Assembly: GCA_002633005.1 (NCBI GenBank)
Contig: NMRA01000315.1
Coordinates: forward strand, 102,452-166,451
Direction of reading: 5' to 3'
Source: Phoronis australis
Taxonomy: Eukaryota; Phoronida; Phoronidae
DNA length: 64,000 nt
In this document: positions 46,334 to 60,377 of the stretch, piece by piece
Layout: each line of letters begins with the position of its first letter
Numbering within the stretch: the first letter of the stretch is position 1
Made by a program: the position numbers and the translations under genes
The notes under the pieces: model-generated
The model's input: the letters and a program-made list of their open reading frames with translations, nothing else
What the model was told of the DNA's origin: nothing
Database searches by the model: none

Positions 46334-48516
46334 CTTTCAATAAGCTGTAGGTCTATACGTGATCCTACAAAAAATCCATTCAAATCTTGTAATTAAAATA
46401 TTGAAATATGGGAGTAGGTAATAGCCAGATTACAATGATTAAGTTGATCATTGGTCGTGATTCTAAATAATTTTAGAGGTTTAACTTAATGAACGGCAAT
46501 CGAAACCAATGAAATCACGTTTCTAAAAACTTTAGGTCCTTTATATTGGCACGAAATGAACGCACCGGACTACCGGTGCAAAAGGAAGATGACAGACTGT
46601 TACGGTGATCCTGCACTTGGGTAGCATAAGTGTGACTGACCAGTGAAATTCTATTTAGTCAAATTTCTCCACCAAGTAGAGAATAAAGTGATTTGTACTA
46701 AGGTAATCAGCCTTTGAATGTGGAACACGGCAATTTTGGCTGTATTTTGTGGCGAAATAAATGGAGAATTTCCGTAACGTAATTAAAGGTTCAAAGTTTA
46801 ACCTTACAAGAAAAAAGTGAAACAATTTTTCAAGAAGTGGTGAAAGACGGGTTCGTTTAGTTTCTGTTACATGGTCTAGGAATCTGTCTCGCCTGCAAAA
46901 ATCTTAGTGAGGACTAAACACTTGTAATGAGTAAAAAGCTTCCAAAATGTCCCAGAGTAAGTGTGCTTTAGAAGACATTTACCTCCTAAGACAGGAATTT
47001 AGCAAAACAAATTGACAACATGTGGTCAGTTGGAAGAGAAGGCATCTTAATATTAATGACGTCAACTGGTTTAATGAGCTTTCTATACTCAAGAGGGTGT
47101 TTTCATGAAAATGACCATCGTGCATTGATTTCCCATTAAAAATTCTTACTAGGCTACACTGTAGATATAACAATCATGAGAAGACTGTCCTAGGAATAGT
47201 ACTAACAGTTTGTATTAGGCGATTTAAGCAGGCCTAAAGATGTTAAGAACTCGCCATTGCAAATTCATAAATTCATTTGACATTAACAACATGTTCATGA
47301 CGTCGTTTTAAATTGACTGGCCAGTGATTTTGTTTATCTATTCGAAAACTCATGTTTTCGCCCTAAACACTCTGTTGTTACTATAAAAATGACTGTAACT
47401 TAGTGATTTGAGCTCGCAATAGCAACAAAAATATGCTCACTGGTAACCACTTTCTAGTAACAATCTTTCATTTGAACTGCTTTTGCACTACCCACTTCCA
47501 GTCAGTCCCTTCTCCCAAAACTGTTTGGAAGACGCTCACTATGTTTTCCCACAAATCTTTACAGCCACTTGATGTTTATGCACTGACATGAATGACACTT
47601 GGTCGGCGTAAGTTATGACGCTACGACCAGTGATTTTGGCACTGAGGATTATGCCTGCAATACAATAACACTTGAACTCCTCGACTTGCCAGAAGATGCT
47701 TACTGGTGATTTTGCATATCAATTCGATTCTACCATATATAATGACAATTTCAAAACAGGTTCAGGGTCAACATCGTAGTGTTACGCAAATCTGTAATGT
47801 TTTCAGCAGCGTAATTTTTCGAACTCTGCTTCATACGTCAACCTGATCTGCAAATTAAGTACCGGAGCAACTACTTTGTTTGAAGCACACAGCGCGATCA
47901 CCCGGTCTGTGCGTAAGTTCAGAAATGAACCTTTCCGAAGGTTAGCCCATCAAACAGTCTAGTTTAGTATACTCTGAATTGCACTTACTGATTGCTGTTA
48001 TTCGCAAGACTTCTCTGAACGCCAAAATCAGGGGGCGCAAAAGACTCGCAAGAAACGTTCGTGTGGTCACATGCGTTTTGCTATTGTCCATTCTGATATT
48101 TGAAATGTATTGTGATGTAGTTCATACGGATATTTTTCAGTTCTTATCTTATAACAACACAACAGTTCTACAATATTATGGAGTACTTGCTTCCTAGAGA
48201 TGTAATAGTGATTTTTACCAATATCTCAGTAATTAAATGGCCCAATGTCAAAATGTTGGTCAATGCCGAGGGTCATCATTTGCTGTTATACAGGTAAACC
48301 TTCCGAACCACGAGGTCTTAAGCATTTTGATGAGGATTGAAGGTAGATCACGTTGCAATGATCTTCAGAAAAGTTTCGTATGGTTGTAGTTGCGCTTTTT
48401 CAGTATTGCTATGCCATTCATTCACGCTACTGGTATAGCGATGGACAGGATTGTTCATCTTTGAATATCTCTGTTACATTTGCGTAATAGCGTACATGCA
48501 GATGCGAGAGATTCTC
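46334..48516. other. No recognisable gene
   Basis: Only short open frames; no domain, RNA gene or clear repeat seen. Confidence 0.45.
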
Positions 48517-48625
48517 GGCAATAGTCCGATATAACGTGGCCGTATTTGAGAACCAGTTTGATGCCCATTATTCAGTGAAGAAAACTTGTTCTCAAAATGC
48601 GGGCACGTTATATCAGACCAATACC
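48517..48625. mobile_element. Short foldback element, copy 2
   Basis: Begins GGCAATAGTCCGATATAACG, continues TGGCCGTATTTGAGAAC, and returns as GTTCTCAAAATGCGGGCACG then TTATATCAGACC. The arms are about 37 bases with few mismatches around a centre of about 35 bases. The arms match those at 40471-40555 while the centres differ. Confidence 0.8.
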
Positions 48626-51359
48626 AGATTCTCTAGAATTCCACATCGTTTGGACTCTCGTTATTATTTATACAAGCATGCGCAGATAGTTTTCGTGACT
48701 CATGCTGATCCAGTTTGCGATCTAACGTGATACGTGTAAATGCGTCTAGAGCGGAGCAAGTCGCGGTGAGACAACTTCACCGTGACAACTATTCCCAGTG
48801 TAAAACATCTTAACTCATTTTGTTTTGACAATTGGGAGCTTACAAAAGACGCATTCACTACAAAACTAAGTGAGGCGGTCTGTGAAATACGGTTTCGTGA
48901 TCTTGCAACTCTAAATGGGATTTATTTAAATTCTGGATTCAACTGGGGTCTCTAGGGCTAGAAAAGACCCTGGCACGCCTGGAAATTTCATTCTATATAC
49001 TCGAATAGAAAGCAGACGATTTTCAATTTGATTTTTTTTAGGAACATCAAATTGCGAAAAATATCAACAAAACTTGTTCCTCAGCAGATTACAGTGATAC
49101 TTTAGTCCTAAAATTTAACAAAAAGTCCAATCTTAAGCCTACCCCGTAGTGGACTAGCCTCCAGTCTCAACACCTATTTCTTGAAATGGGGCTTAACATT
49201 TTGGTGATACGTTAGACCAATTTGAGGCTAAAGTAAGACAAAAAATGTTTCATAAAAGAGGCCTCCTGTTAGCGGAGCTTAAAATTTTTCATATATAACT
49301 GCAAAAGCCAAATGTCACTTTTTTCAGTAAAATGCTGTAAACAGTTTTAATATTAAACATGTTTGTAAAAAACTCCTAACATGTATAAATTTTTCAAAAG
49401 TGTCTCTAAGAATGGAGGTGAAGAGGCCAGCTTCTTACCGGTATCCATACGGGGACACGGGTCGATGGCTATAAAGAATAACCAGTATAATTGGCGGGTT
49501 TGTTCACTAATTTTGGCGAGAAATCGTTGTTTGTCTAAAACCGTACTTCAAGCGTCTCGCTTGATGATTTTATTTTGGACAAACACAACGAAATTAAAAT
49601 GGGGAAATGAAAGTGAGCTTGATTGGATAGATGAAACTCGCTCAGAAAACTGGAAGTTCACGCTACGAACTCTAACGCCTCCAGTCCCGCAAATTCCGTC
49701 TGAAGTGGAGGGCGTGTGACATTCAAATAAACTGCATGAGGCGCGTACCAGTGGACTGCCGGGAGCGGTCGAAATCACAACATTACTATGCCGACAGTGG
49801 CTAATAAAATTAGCCGGAAATAAAACAAGGATCGTAATCACAAATCCTTGGTTCGCGAGGATAAATCCAATGTTTGAGTTCCTGCTGCCTAGTGCAACTG
49901 CGAAAGGTTTCACCTTCAGTGACAGGGCTGCGCTCGGCACAGGCGAAAATGCTCGCTCGAAAAAACGAGTGATAAAAGTAGTGTTTCTACTCGTATTTTA
50001 TGGTTTCTGCTTCTGTTTTCGTATTTTCGACATTTCGAGCGTTTACTCGCTGATAACGAGCTGTAGGTCTATAGTTTATTGACAACCCTCCAACCCTCCA
50101 ACCTAAAGCTCTGTTCCATTAATACCTAGCCTAAGTTTACTCCTTTAGACAAACGGGTCTCAAAGAATTCGGGCTATAATTGATAATGGCAATAGGTCAA
50201 CTTATGCCGGAAATATGCTACGAATAACGTTGTTCTTCATTGCTGGTGAGTGTACGGTAGTGAATCTTGCCTCCTTGTATCTGTTTGCAATGGATACGGT
50301 GCTTGCATGTCAGCCGTTTGTTTACAAACAACTTCTGCTTTTACGACCATTCGACGAGCTACCGAGATTGTCTGTGAAAGTATCCCTTCCTCACCAAGAT
50401 TCAGTGAGGTGTACGCAGAATGTTTTCGGTTAGAATTGTGAAGTCAATGGACAAAGTATTTCAAAAAAACTAAAAATTTATTTTGAGAAAACAAATCAGC
50501 TTTAAGACATCGACAATGGAGCTTTTGATTTAGATAAAAATGGTATCAACTTATCTCTCAATCGGATTCAAAAGAACTGACAGTTCATAACTTCGTTGGA
50601 CCCTTGCCAGCACATACATGTAAAATGTCCCGCGCTAACAAGCCAATTAACTTTAACGGATTGTATAGGGATAGCATTCTCTTTTGTCCCACAGTTAAGA
50701 CAGCGCATTGTTTTCCTTGGCTTCGTCTTGGAATGCCAAGCACATTTTTACAGGAGTCATGTCGGAAGCACCCGGGGTCTGTGGTCGTGAATATACCTCA
50801 GATTTAACAGTTGTAAAGGTTTCTTCACAAAGGAGGACTCGGTTCGGTTAAAAAGTAATCCATCGAACTTGTTTCATCCACTCGCTCCGCCTTTTCTTGT
50901 CTTTGGTTAATATACAAGAACTTAAATTCACCCCATCCACGGGTATTTGTCAATTTTACCCTATTTTCTACCATCGGAGTTGCATAGGAAGGACGGATAG
51001 ACAAAAAGAAATACGACACCAACAAAAAACATGTAGAACTCCAATGGTGCGAAAACGAGACTACAAAGTGCTTGACGGATATATTGGGTTTGTGGGAAGA
51101 TAACGCAGAAATGTGAGTGTTGCCGTGTAATCAAGGACGGCCCTTTTCGTAGAGCCTAGACTCAACCGATAATGAACTTTCAGTTCTTTCAAACCCCTTA
51201 CAACAAAAGTTGTTTTCTGTGAGTGAAAGTGAGATTGCATATGGGTCAGTTATAAGTAAGACCTCCAATTAATTTAAAGTCTCCAAACAAGTTGTGGATG
51301 ACAGTCTTTGTTATAATCAATGTTTTAATAAGATAAAGCATCTTGAATGGCCTACTCAT
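48626..51359. other. No recognisable gene
   Basis: A 112-codon plus frame at 49381-49719 and a 130-codon minus frame at 49548-49940 overlap and show no domain. I make no gene call. Confidence 0.4.
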
Positions 51360-52400
51360 TTTAAATAATATCCGGAAAGCCCAAGTTCGATTCATCAGAA
51401 TACACGGGAACGTCCAGACCAGTTATTTCGGAATTTTGACTTTGTGATCAAGGGCACTGAAACTATAAATTGACCCATTTTAACATGATGCTTCCGGTAG
51501 CTTCAAACACGTTGCGAATTATGAGTCCTTGTTGGTTTCAATCATAAAACTTTCCATGCTGGGACCAGTTTCGTTTCCCGATACTAATTTCTTTAATTGT
51601 ATTGTATCGTATTGTAACCAACGTGAAAGTGTAAAAACAAATTTCCTGACGTTTCTGAAACTTCTGAAAATATAATTGGGAAATGTTGATATATCTGTAG
51701 AGGCGAGTTGTATGAGAATTGTATTAATAATGCTTAGAACAGCCTCAGCCTCATGTCTTGAGAGAATTTCATATTTAAGTGAATTATTATCCATCACACA
51801 CCCTTCTTGAAAACAAATGTCTTAGTCTTTGAAATGATAACAATCAATTTCCCTTTCTGGCAACATTCATATAAAATGTTCATTTTTTCTGCGGTCCTTC
51901 AACACTACATGAAAGTAAAACCAAATCATCTGATTTAGCAAACAGCATATTATGCAATAATTCAGCTGACTCCTTGGAAATTTTTTCGCTGCTACCGGAT
52001 TTTAATTCTTGCCCTAAATCATTTACAGTATAAACAAAATAAACAAAATGGTGAAAGTTGAGAACCTTGTTTTAGACCATTCTGACAATCCAACAACTCC
52101 GTACAGCTCCAATTATTCCATCCCACGCACCTTTATCTTCAACCTGCACTGCCTTTATTATCCTGTACATCTTTCATTGTATATGATTGTTATTTAATTT
52201 AAAACATAATGCCTTGTATAAATACTGTCGAAAGCGGCTTGGAAATCCTCGAAAGCACACTAGAATGTACCTTTCTCTCGTGGGAAGTATGTTGTAACGA
52301 ATATAAAGCAAACAGGTGATCCACCGTACTGTCCCCTTTCCTAAACACAGTTGAAGACATACTTATTACGTTTTCTTGATCCGAAGATTTTTGAAGTCAC
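51360..52400 (-). pseudogene. LINE reverse-transcriptase relic
   Basis: On the minus strand, pieces in changing frames follow the order of a non-LTR reverse transcriptase: RKGDSTVDHLFALYSL near 52310-52360; EDFQAAFDSIY (the DFxKAFD motif) near 52220-52255; NGLKQGSQLSP near 52060-52090; a damaged FADD-like motif MLFAKSDDLVL near 51920-51950; and a later part with FTLVTIRYNTIK near 51600. Stops and frameshifts are frequent. It is of the same general non-LTR type as the zf-RVT relic at 24464, though I cannot show that they are one family. Confidence 0.75.
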
Positions 52401-55019
52401 TGTCATATTTTTGATTAATTATTATTTAATATCAACAATTCCAAACAGCACTTGTGAGAACAGTGCATCGAGCAAAGCAGATGAAAGTTTCATATGAATC
52501 CGATCATCTGTTTCTGAGGTGTGATGTTCCGAAATCGGCAAAGTTTTTCCATTTTTATGGGGCACCACACTTCTGTCTACTTTTTACTAATGAAGGGTCT
52601 CATGGCTCACCCATGTCTTGGTGGGGACAAAGGCGAAACTGCGCCCCGTCCCCTTCGTTGAGTCATTAGCTCTTACCTTGGTTCATGCAGATTAAACGAA
52701 ATCGCTCACACAGCAGCAGATTTTGTGTCCTTCCGAGGTGGACTTGAAATGACTCGGAACAAAGGGTATTTACACGTATATACACGCACACACGTATAAA
52801 CACGCATGCGCATCCGCACACACACGTGCACTCAAACGAGAAAACTGGTCTATTTGCATTTGTGTAATATCACACTTCCTGAATGCAATTCTATATGTTT
52901 TTGGGTTTGCCTTCTGGAAGTTGGACATTCAAGGTTGAATCACGTATCAACTAGACATGAAAGGTGAGGTACAGTTTCATTTTGGATTAGAATTAGGTTA
53001 AATCCAGTATATCATATTCTCTTTCAAATAAAAGACTGCGATTATGTATTACCATGTTGACATAGTCTGTGCAAAAAGCCAAAGGTTCTCAAAACTTTAC
53101 ATTTCACATTAGTAATAGTGTACGTTTATTGAAGTAAAATTAGACTTTTGAGTCTTTTACGAATGTACCATTGATTGCGTAACGTGAGCATATATTTTGT
53201 TAGTAAAATTTAGCAAAAGAAAGAACAGTACCTTGACATCAATACAACAGTGTGAATAACACGATAAAATTTATTATTTTGGTTGAGATCTCAAAAACGA
53301 TGCCAAAACATCATTTGGTTTTCCTTTTATGCATTTTTCCCTAAAAATAATAAAAGTCCAATGTTTGACCGCCTCTCCAGTGCTTGAAAGAATACACCTT
53401 AAGTTATCACAATAAAGCAATTGTGCCAGGGGTATATTCTAACTATAAAGATTCGAATAAGATGTTCCTCCAAAAAGGGCGCACTTTTGTAATTACAAGA
53501 TGAACTATCTATTTGGTTTAAAACTGGTCGCTGCAGCGGTAGTGGATAGCAGGCGCACGCGAACAGTCTCCAGATTTGAGCTTGCACACACAGAAAAGTA
53601 AAGCCGGGTTGTAGTGTATTTTCGTATACACTGTGCGTCGGAGTTAAAACCGTTCTTAACACAAGCGCGCACCTTTAAGACACAGCACACAAACTCTCAT
53701 CACGGATATAAAACTTCTGTCACGGAACCAAAATTCCAACCACTAATAGGCACTGTTACCACGGACAATATCCAGTGCAAGTGAGCGAAATGCGTGACCC
53801 ACTTTTCACGGTGACATGTCCGTTGGCGATCAGCCAACACTGCCTTATTCGTCCGTGATACGAATACCTGTGTGTCTGCTGTTGGTGTTTTGGTTACGTG
53901 GTAAGAGTGTTTTTTTTTTGTGCCGTGATTCTTTTGGCAGTTTGTGGTTAGCGTGCTCGTCCGTCGTAAGAGTAGCCTTTCCATTACTGAATTGTCTTGC
54001 ATTGTTACATACTGTTGCAGACAACCTGGGTTTACTCCTGGTATAGCTCATTGCCCTGACTTAGTTTAACACTCATAAAAGTAGATAGGTGAAACAAAAT
54101 GGAGCAACATGAGAGCTTACTAGAAGCGCGTTCTGTAGCCTGCTGGCTGGTACCCAGTGACATTTTCAGACAACCAACTCATGCAGTTGTTTAAGTGTAC
54201 ATCTTTCATTATTTATACTAGATATATGATGTTGCATCATGCTAGAGCTCGGATGGTGCAGGATGATGCGGATATATTTTCAGGAAATTGTAAACTTTCG
54301 AAATAATTGTGATACATCTAGATGTCTCCACCTTACGCCGCGGTCTTCTTGGCAGCGCCAGTACCTACGGCCGGCTTCCCGAATCGCCGAATTGTAAACA
54401 GTGGCTATGTTTGCAGCTAATAGCACGCAAAATATTCCTAAAAATAATGAATTTGTTCGGAAGACGTTTTCAGTGATAACAGTCCTAAACTCACTTTGTT
54501 TGTCCTACATGTAAACTAAATTCCACTACAAGCCATATATCCCACGGCAAGAAACAACAGAAGGACAGCTATCCAGGCATAGAAAGCGGTGCAAGCATAG
54601 CCACTGGCAAACCCGTTAGGGCTTTATTTATTGCCGAGACAACTTCACTTGCTTTCGGTGAAAAGGCCAATACTCCGTATTTCCTATATCAAGGTGACTA
54701 TTTTTGTTCCTAAAATCGATATTATGCAGTTTAAATATCATTCTATAACATTTTAAACATTTTTATCAAGTTCTCTTCTTGAAACGTGCTGCATAGCAGC
54801 TTTGCGAAAGGTTACTGAAATGAAAATCAGAAAGCGCCAGACAATTTCTTTATTTGTAGCGTAAAGTCATAGTCTACACGTATGTATTACACAGTTGAAC
54901 GTGGTTCCTTTTCAAGAGAAGGTTGTCCCGAAAATCTGAAAAATATAATCAATACATAAAGAGCAGCAAATGGGAAGACTGTGATGCACAATTACTAATT
55001 AATAACAAAAAAGTGCCGT
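52401..55019. other. No recognisable gene; CA-rich microsatellite at 52770-52835
   Basis: An impure ACACGTATACACGCACAC-type repeat lies at about 52770-52835. The remainder has no feature I can support. Confidence 0.45.
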
Positions 55020-55430
55020 TTACTCTTCAAAAGTTGACACGGATCAGCTGACACGGAACGAGTTATTCCAGTGTGTAAACGGGAATGACACGGAGAAAAT
55101 TGACACCGCGGTGACAAATTTTGCCACCTGCTTGTGAGGTACAGCAATTTGCGCCCGAAAAACTTGCTCCGTGTCAGTTATATGTCTAAACGCGAAACTG
55201 GGGCCAGGCGGAAAGGATCATCTCTAGTGCTCTTGCAATATGACCTACGTACGGGTTCTTTGTCTCTGCAACTCTCGTCATTTATAAACCTGCGCATGTG
55301 TGATCCACTCTCCAGCCTACAATTTCCGTCTTGCCACAGTTAGTGAGTAGTGTGTGTAAACGGCCGCTTGTCACGGGTCAGTTTGCTCCGTGTCAATTGC
55401 GCCGGGCCAAAAGTTGATGTCTAAACGAGA
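55020..55430. repeat. Repeat region with recurring CTCCGTGTCA in both orientations
   Basis: TGACACGGA occurs near 55035-55100 and its reverse complement, in TTGCTCCGTGTCA, near 55170 and 55385. GTAAACG and TCTAAACG motifs lie beside them. The outer parts read roughly as inverted repeats (GTTTACTC ... AAAAGTTGACACGG against CCGTGTCAA ... AAAAGTTGATGTCTAAAC). It may be a non-autonomous element of about 0.4 kb. Confidence 0.4.
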
Positions 55431-57769
55431 CTCTAGGGACAGGCTTTATCGGAAGGTGTAACCCGCAAGGATTTTGACACTTCACGTTTAATAATATTCA
55501 GTAATGAGCCCTGTCAAAGTTTAAAAGAGAAACGTGGACTCAGCAGCTTTTGAATTTATAAGTTGACCCGATATTCATGCTACAAAAGTGCTGAGAGTTT
55601 TGACGTGTTTTTCTTCAGAAATAGAGAGGTTTTAGGAAACGTACAGGTAGAAGAAGAATCCCCGATTATCGTATGCAATAAATCATTTTTATGCGTCCAC
55701 ATACGTGTATACATACACTGTTTGTGGGTGCACGCTTTCGTCATCTCTGTCTGGCTGTCTGGATCGTAATAAAATTTGTGAAACTGACGACAGATGGCGA
55801 CGAATTTTGGACCGATCCGACCAAAGCTGTTCCGCCTTGGTGGCATTTTTTACGTTTTCCTGTGTATCTTCCTTGATGATTTTCAGAAAATTTGGAAGCA
55901 CTTTTTTGCAGCTGCCTTTCTATGACTTCCAAACCCCGATAACTCATTTTGTGGGTACCCACGAGGTCCCGAGTCATTCAGTGTTACGTATCTAAACCTG
56001 AACAACTAAGTAAAACTCAAATACATGACAAGGATCTTTATTCAGAACCCAAACAATCGTTTAAATTGTGGTCTGCAATTGATCAATATACGATTTCTCA
56101 CGGATCAAACAAAAACCTTAACTGATCTCAGGCGTACTTTCTGAAAACGCCTCTTTGGTTCGAAAATTGAATTTATATGTTGGTAAGTTTGCATCGTACT
56201 TTGATGTTTAATTAATGCAAAATGGTAAGGTCACGTAATAAACGTTCGCAATTTGTGCTAAGAGTAAACTATGCAAAACACAATTTTAACTTGTTGACGC
56301 TACAAGCTATTTTTGCCGTCAGGTGATAACAGGTAAAAGAACTGAACGTCCGGGTCTAGAATGGAACTGCAGCGTACTGTAAATGTAGTCGAGCTGAATG
56401 GATCAGCTAGAGTGATTTGACTCAAATGAATGTCGGAGTTCACTCAAACAGCAAATATAGTTTTCTTGGCATCGCACAAGGCTAATGGAGGTAAGCAGTT
56501 ACCTTACTATAAATTGTAATTGTACTTTGAATTTAAGGGAACGAATGGTTGGAAAATTGAGTGGGTGATGCCGCTAGCCGGGACTCCGTGACATCTCGGG
56601 CCTGCGAAGTCTCTTGTATAATAAGACTGCGTACACTGCTTTCGGAACTTTATATAAATTGTGCAAACGTTTGAGTCACGAATTGGTAGGCGATATCGTC
56701 TTTAATTACTCGACTGTTAAGAATGGACGAGAGCAATATATGTCAGTAACAAATCGACAGAAGGAATATTCTTTTTCAAAAACTGTATAATAAATTTGAG
56801 TACGCTGCAGCAGGAGAAAGTGCAACAATCAAATAATTCACTGATCCTACAAGCAACTACCCTTGTCGGATGAGTGAGTGAGGGCCGCGCGAGCAGAAAA
56901 CAACTGAGACGAACTGTAATGAGTTGCTTCAGTCATTTTCCTAACTTCCAGCTACTCGTGAGAGTACTCACCGCATTAATAAATGAAAAAAACTCCGTAA
57001 GCGTGAGTCTGTTGTCGCCATTACCTGTCAAAACAAAAATAGGATTATGGGTGTTTAAAAACTTACAGTTGGATGACATTAACACTCAAACACTGGGAAG
57101 GGTGACAATGGGAAAATCGGCGGAAATACATGAATGGGAGATTGAATGATTCAAACCTCAATGCTAGTCATGTAAGCAGGTGGCTAAGTGCAATAAAACT
57201 TTTTGTTGCATTGAAAAACTCATGGAAGACTGAAAACAAACTAAGAACGTTTTTTTTTTTGAATTGATTTAAACCTACAATCATATTTGACAGGGAGTTT
57301 ACAATAGGTCATTCACGTGTGTATTCTGAGAATATGGACTACTCAATAACAGTACACATTCCAAGATGAGCCAACCAGTTAAGGCATCCAAGTTGAGACT
57401 AAACAATATAGGTGTCTCTGATTGGGCTAACTGCATTTGAAAACTATAATAAAATAACTCCAAATGACCAACAGGAAACCTGTTTTAAATTTACAGTGAA
57501 ATGGCAAAGGGAGAATATAGGAAGCCCAATGAATGTGAAATTGTACTGTAGCGGACAGCATGGTTAAACGCTTTATCGGGAACTGATAGATTCGGGTGCT
57601 GTGAATAAGCCGGTGCGCATTGATTTACGTAGCTGTTACATCGCAAGTTTTCACAGACGTGCCTCCCGTTGCTGGAAATCTTATCATCAGCAATGAACAT
57701 TAGAGGGACTTAAGATAATTAAATGTATCTCAAACCTTATTCATAAAACGTAACCGTTTTTACAATTTT
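55431..57769. other. No recognisable gene
   Basis: Overlapping short frames on both strands at 55563-55995 and a 91-codon plus frame at 56874-57149 show no domain. Confidence 0.4.
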
Positions 57770-58345
57770 TCAAATGTGTCTAGCCGAGTACCTTATTTCC
57801 ATTCTCGGGAAAATTCAAATACGAAAAATATACGGTGTAACATGAACAAAAGATTTAGCAGAACCACCTTCAACTGCTTGGAAATTTGTTTACAAATAAG
57901 CGAGGTCAAAGNTTATTCACTGATTCTCCATAATATTAAATCAACGAGTTGTATATAGCATTGAAGAAAATGGACAGTAAAAATCGAGTCGGTGGTTAAA
58001 GCGTACCGCGAGCTCCTTATCGAAATGTCAAATTACCGATCAAATTAATGAATTTGAGTGGAGATTTAACTTTTTCCACAGTTTACTGTGTTCTTTAATA
58101 CAAAGTCACAGAGCCGGTGTCGCAACTCGGACTCGGTGCATTTGTTCTTAACAGTCATAAGCAGAGGTACAAATCCCTCAAGATGAAAACTACGTTTGGT
58201 CTTCTTTTTCCGCGGCACGTTCATGGTTTCTTGTTATCAACCTCTCCTGCGCTTGGGACACACAATGAACTGTTGACATATTTAACTGCTGACCCCGCCT
58301 TGACCTAGTTGATCCGAGGCACATCCACAAAATTTAAACGCCACA
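57770..58345. repeat. Repeat copy downstream of the EF-hand gene, middle inverted relative to its partner
   Basis: Outer parts match 60465-61050 in the same direction: ACCTTATTTCCATTCTC, ATTCTCC and AATCAACGAG at the left; TTGACCTAGTT, CGAGGCACAT and ACAAAATTTAAACG at the right. The central part (about 57965-58135, with TCAAATTACCGATCAA and CTCGGACTCGG) matches the partner only as reverse complement. Confidence 0.7.
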
Positions 58346-58396
58346 GCGCCAATAAGTGTCTGAGGAAACACCAAGCAAATTGGAAATGATAGTAAG

Positions 58397-60351
58397 TTAA
58401 AAGTTGAAATAGATCCCAATGTTGGTGTAGTCCATACCATCATGACTGTTGAAAGTGTATGAAATTTCGGCATTGGTAACAACTTTGCTGTCGTCGCTGT
58501 CCAAATATTCGAATATCATCATGTTGGCATCACCCAAATCCTCCATTTCCTCTTTCGTGATGACTGCGTCCTCTAAGGAAAATAACGTCGTTTGCATTAT
58601 GTGTATGTACATGAAGGTCAAAAACTACTTAGCGACAGCTTGCCTAAAGATTATAAAGTTTCATGGTGATAGGGTCACGTGGACGAAAGAAACTTGTCAT
58701 GACAGTTCATGTACTGTAATATTTCGCGGTATCTCACAACGTCTTGTGTATTCTTGTGTTTGCGTGAGGGGAACCGTTATCGCCTTTTGCCTTCTTAAAA
58801 ACAAAAACATTAAAACATTCTAAAGATGGATAATAGGTGAAGTTTCAAGAAAAGCTGAAGAAAGTGAGGCAGCAGAACCTGGGTAAACTTGAGTTTGATA
58901 TACATGTACGTGCACGTGATTTGTGCCATGAATTAGTTTTTATATTTTGCACAGCTTCTAACCTGGTTGATCTGGCGGCTCCACGAGATCTGTCTGTCCT
59001 CATGGGCATAAATTCGAGGGGAGGGGTGGGATTTGTAAAACCCCGATATTTGGTCACGACTAAAAAATGATGGGCAATGACACGGAGAGGAGGTTCGACA
59101 AAGCTAGAGGTTCCTTCAAACGAGAGTTTGAATAACGTGGTCTCGTGCACACTTTTCGTGCGTTATTTATTTGAAGTTTCCTCTGTTCTTTAACTGAGGG
59201 TTTTGCTAGCATTACGAAGATTTGTTATCTTTCTATCTCAGAACAATATTTTTAAAGCGGTATTCTTGGAAAAAATGAATGGCGTATGAATCTTTGGCGA
59301 AGGTGGCCGACACAGTGAGAACGTTTTAATATACTAATAAATTTGACCATCAAGGTTTTATAAACGTCCATCTTTATTACAAGTATTCGAGGTTTCACAG
59401 CTTCCACTGAGGTGTTTCATCCCGAGGATGAACACACACACAACATGCAAAGCATACAGTATGGCCGGAATATCATTTGCAATTAGGATCACTAAGTCGC
59501 CGTACTGAAAAAAGGTTTTACCGCAAAACATACGCCAAAACAAAGGTTTTCAAATATGGCTTAAATATTTTAAGGGACCTAAATGTTTTTTGGCCAAAAG
59601 TGTGCGTTTTGCAGGTACATGTATCCGCTGTTTATGTGATTTTAATAGAGTGATCGTCGATATCCGAGATTTCCAGGCATTTGGTGGAATTAACTGAAAG
59701 CGAGGTTGACGACCTTGGTTAATAAATATTACATACTTGGCACTTAGCAAAGAGAGAGAGAGAGGGGGAGGGGAGGGACAGGGAGGGAGGGAGGGAGACA
59801 GCTAGACAGACGTTTATGCTGTAGCAATCGCCCTATGTATATCACCACAATGACGAACACGCCTGCGAAGTGACGAGACGGTCGAAGTGACCAGACCGGT
59901 CGAAGCGACGACATCAAAGGGTGAGGGATGGTAAGGGTTCGAGCATAAGGAAACATACCATTAATATCGGCTTCCATTAGTACGTCAGAGAATTCGCTGA
60001 CAGTCAATTTCATGTCATCGTTGGCATCCATCTTGTTGAACAAGCCAATGACATCCTGGCGAAAGTCTTCCAACCTAAAATGTATACAGGTCACAGGTCA
60101 TATTTTTGCATTCAAAATACTAATACTAATGTGATAAACTTTCTGAAGTCTTGATTGCTATGACACATTCTAGCCTTATTGTGTTACGCTAAATCACTTA
60201 TTTTTGAGCAACAGTTGAACCCCTCAATTCCATGAAACCATCACTAGTCTTAGTTTGTGTACCTTATTTTACGTCCACTAGCAGCGTTGTTGTACGTGAA
60301 CTCGTTTCCTCGTACTAACCTTTCATTTATGGGAAGAAGGTTTGAAATATC
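58397..60351 (-). CDS. 3' exons of an EF-hand calcium-binding protein gene
   Basis: Exons on the minus strand: 60074-59959 (acceptor ATTTTAG, donor GTATGT) and the last exon 58572-58397 (acceptor CCTTAG, stop TAA), joined in phase. The first encodes EDFRQDVIGLFNKMDANDDM and then KLTVSEF, an EF-hand with loop DANDDMKLTVSE. The second encodes a second loop DSDDSKVVTNAE within MIFEYLDSDDS ... AEISYTF and ends NIGIYFNF. Both 12-residue loops have Asp at position 1 and Glu at 12, so calcium binding is likely. A possible small preceding exon (60351-60320, DISNLLPINE, donor GTTAGT) also fits the phase but has a weak acceptor. The start of the gene was not found. The family (calmodulin-like, invertebrate small EF-hand protein) cannot be specified. 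Repeat copies flank it on both sides. Confidence 0.65.
59752..59810. repeat. Purine-rich simple repeat (GA/GGGA)
   Basis: A run of AGAGAGAG followed by GGGAGGGAGGGAG lies in the intron between the two EF-hand exons. Confidence 0.9.
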
Positions 60352-60377
60352 CTTAAACGAAATTTTCAAACCGTATT

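Noticed and set aside
49381-49940. Overlapping 112- and 130-codon frames on opposite strands
   Set aside because: No domain, no splice context, and neither strand is preferred.
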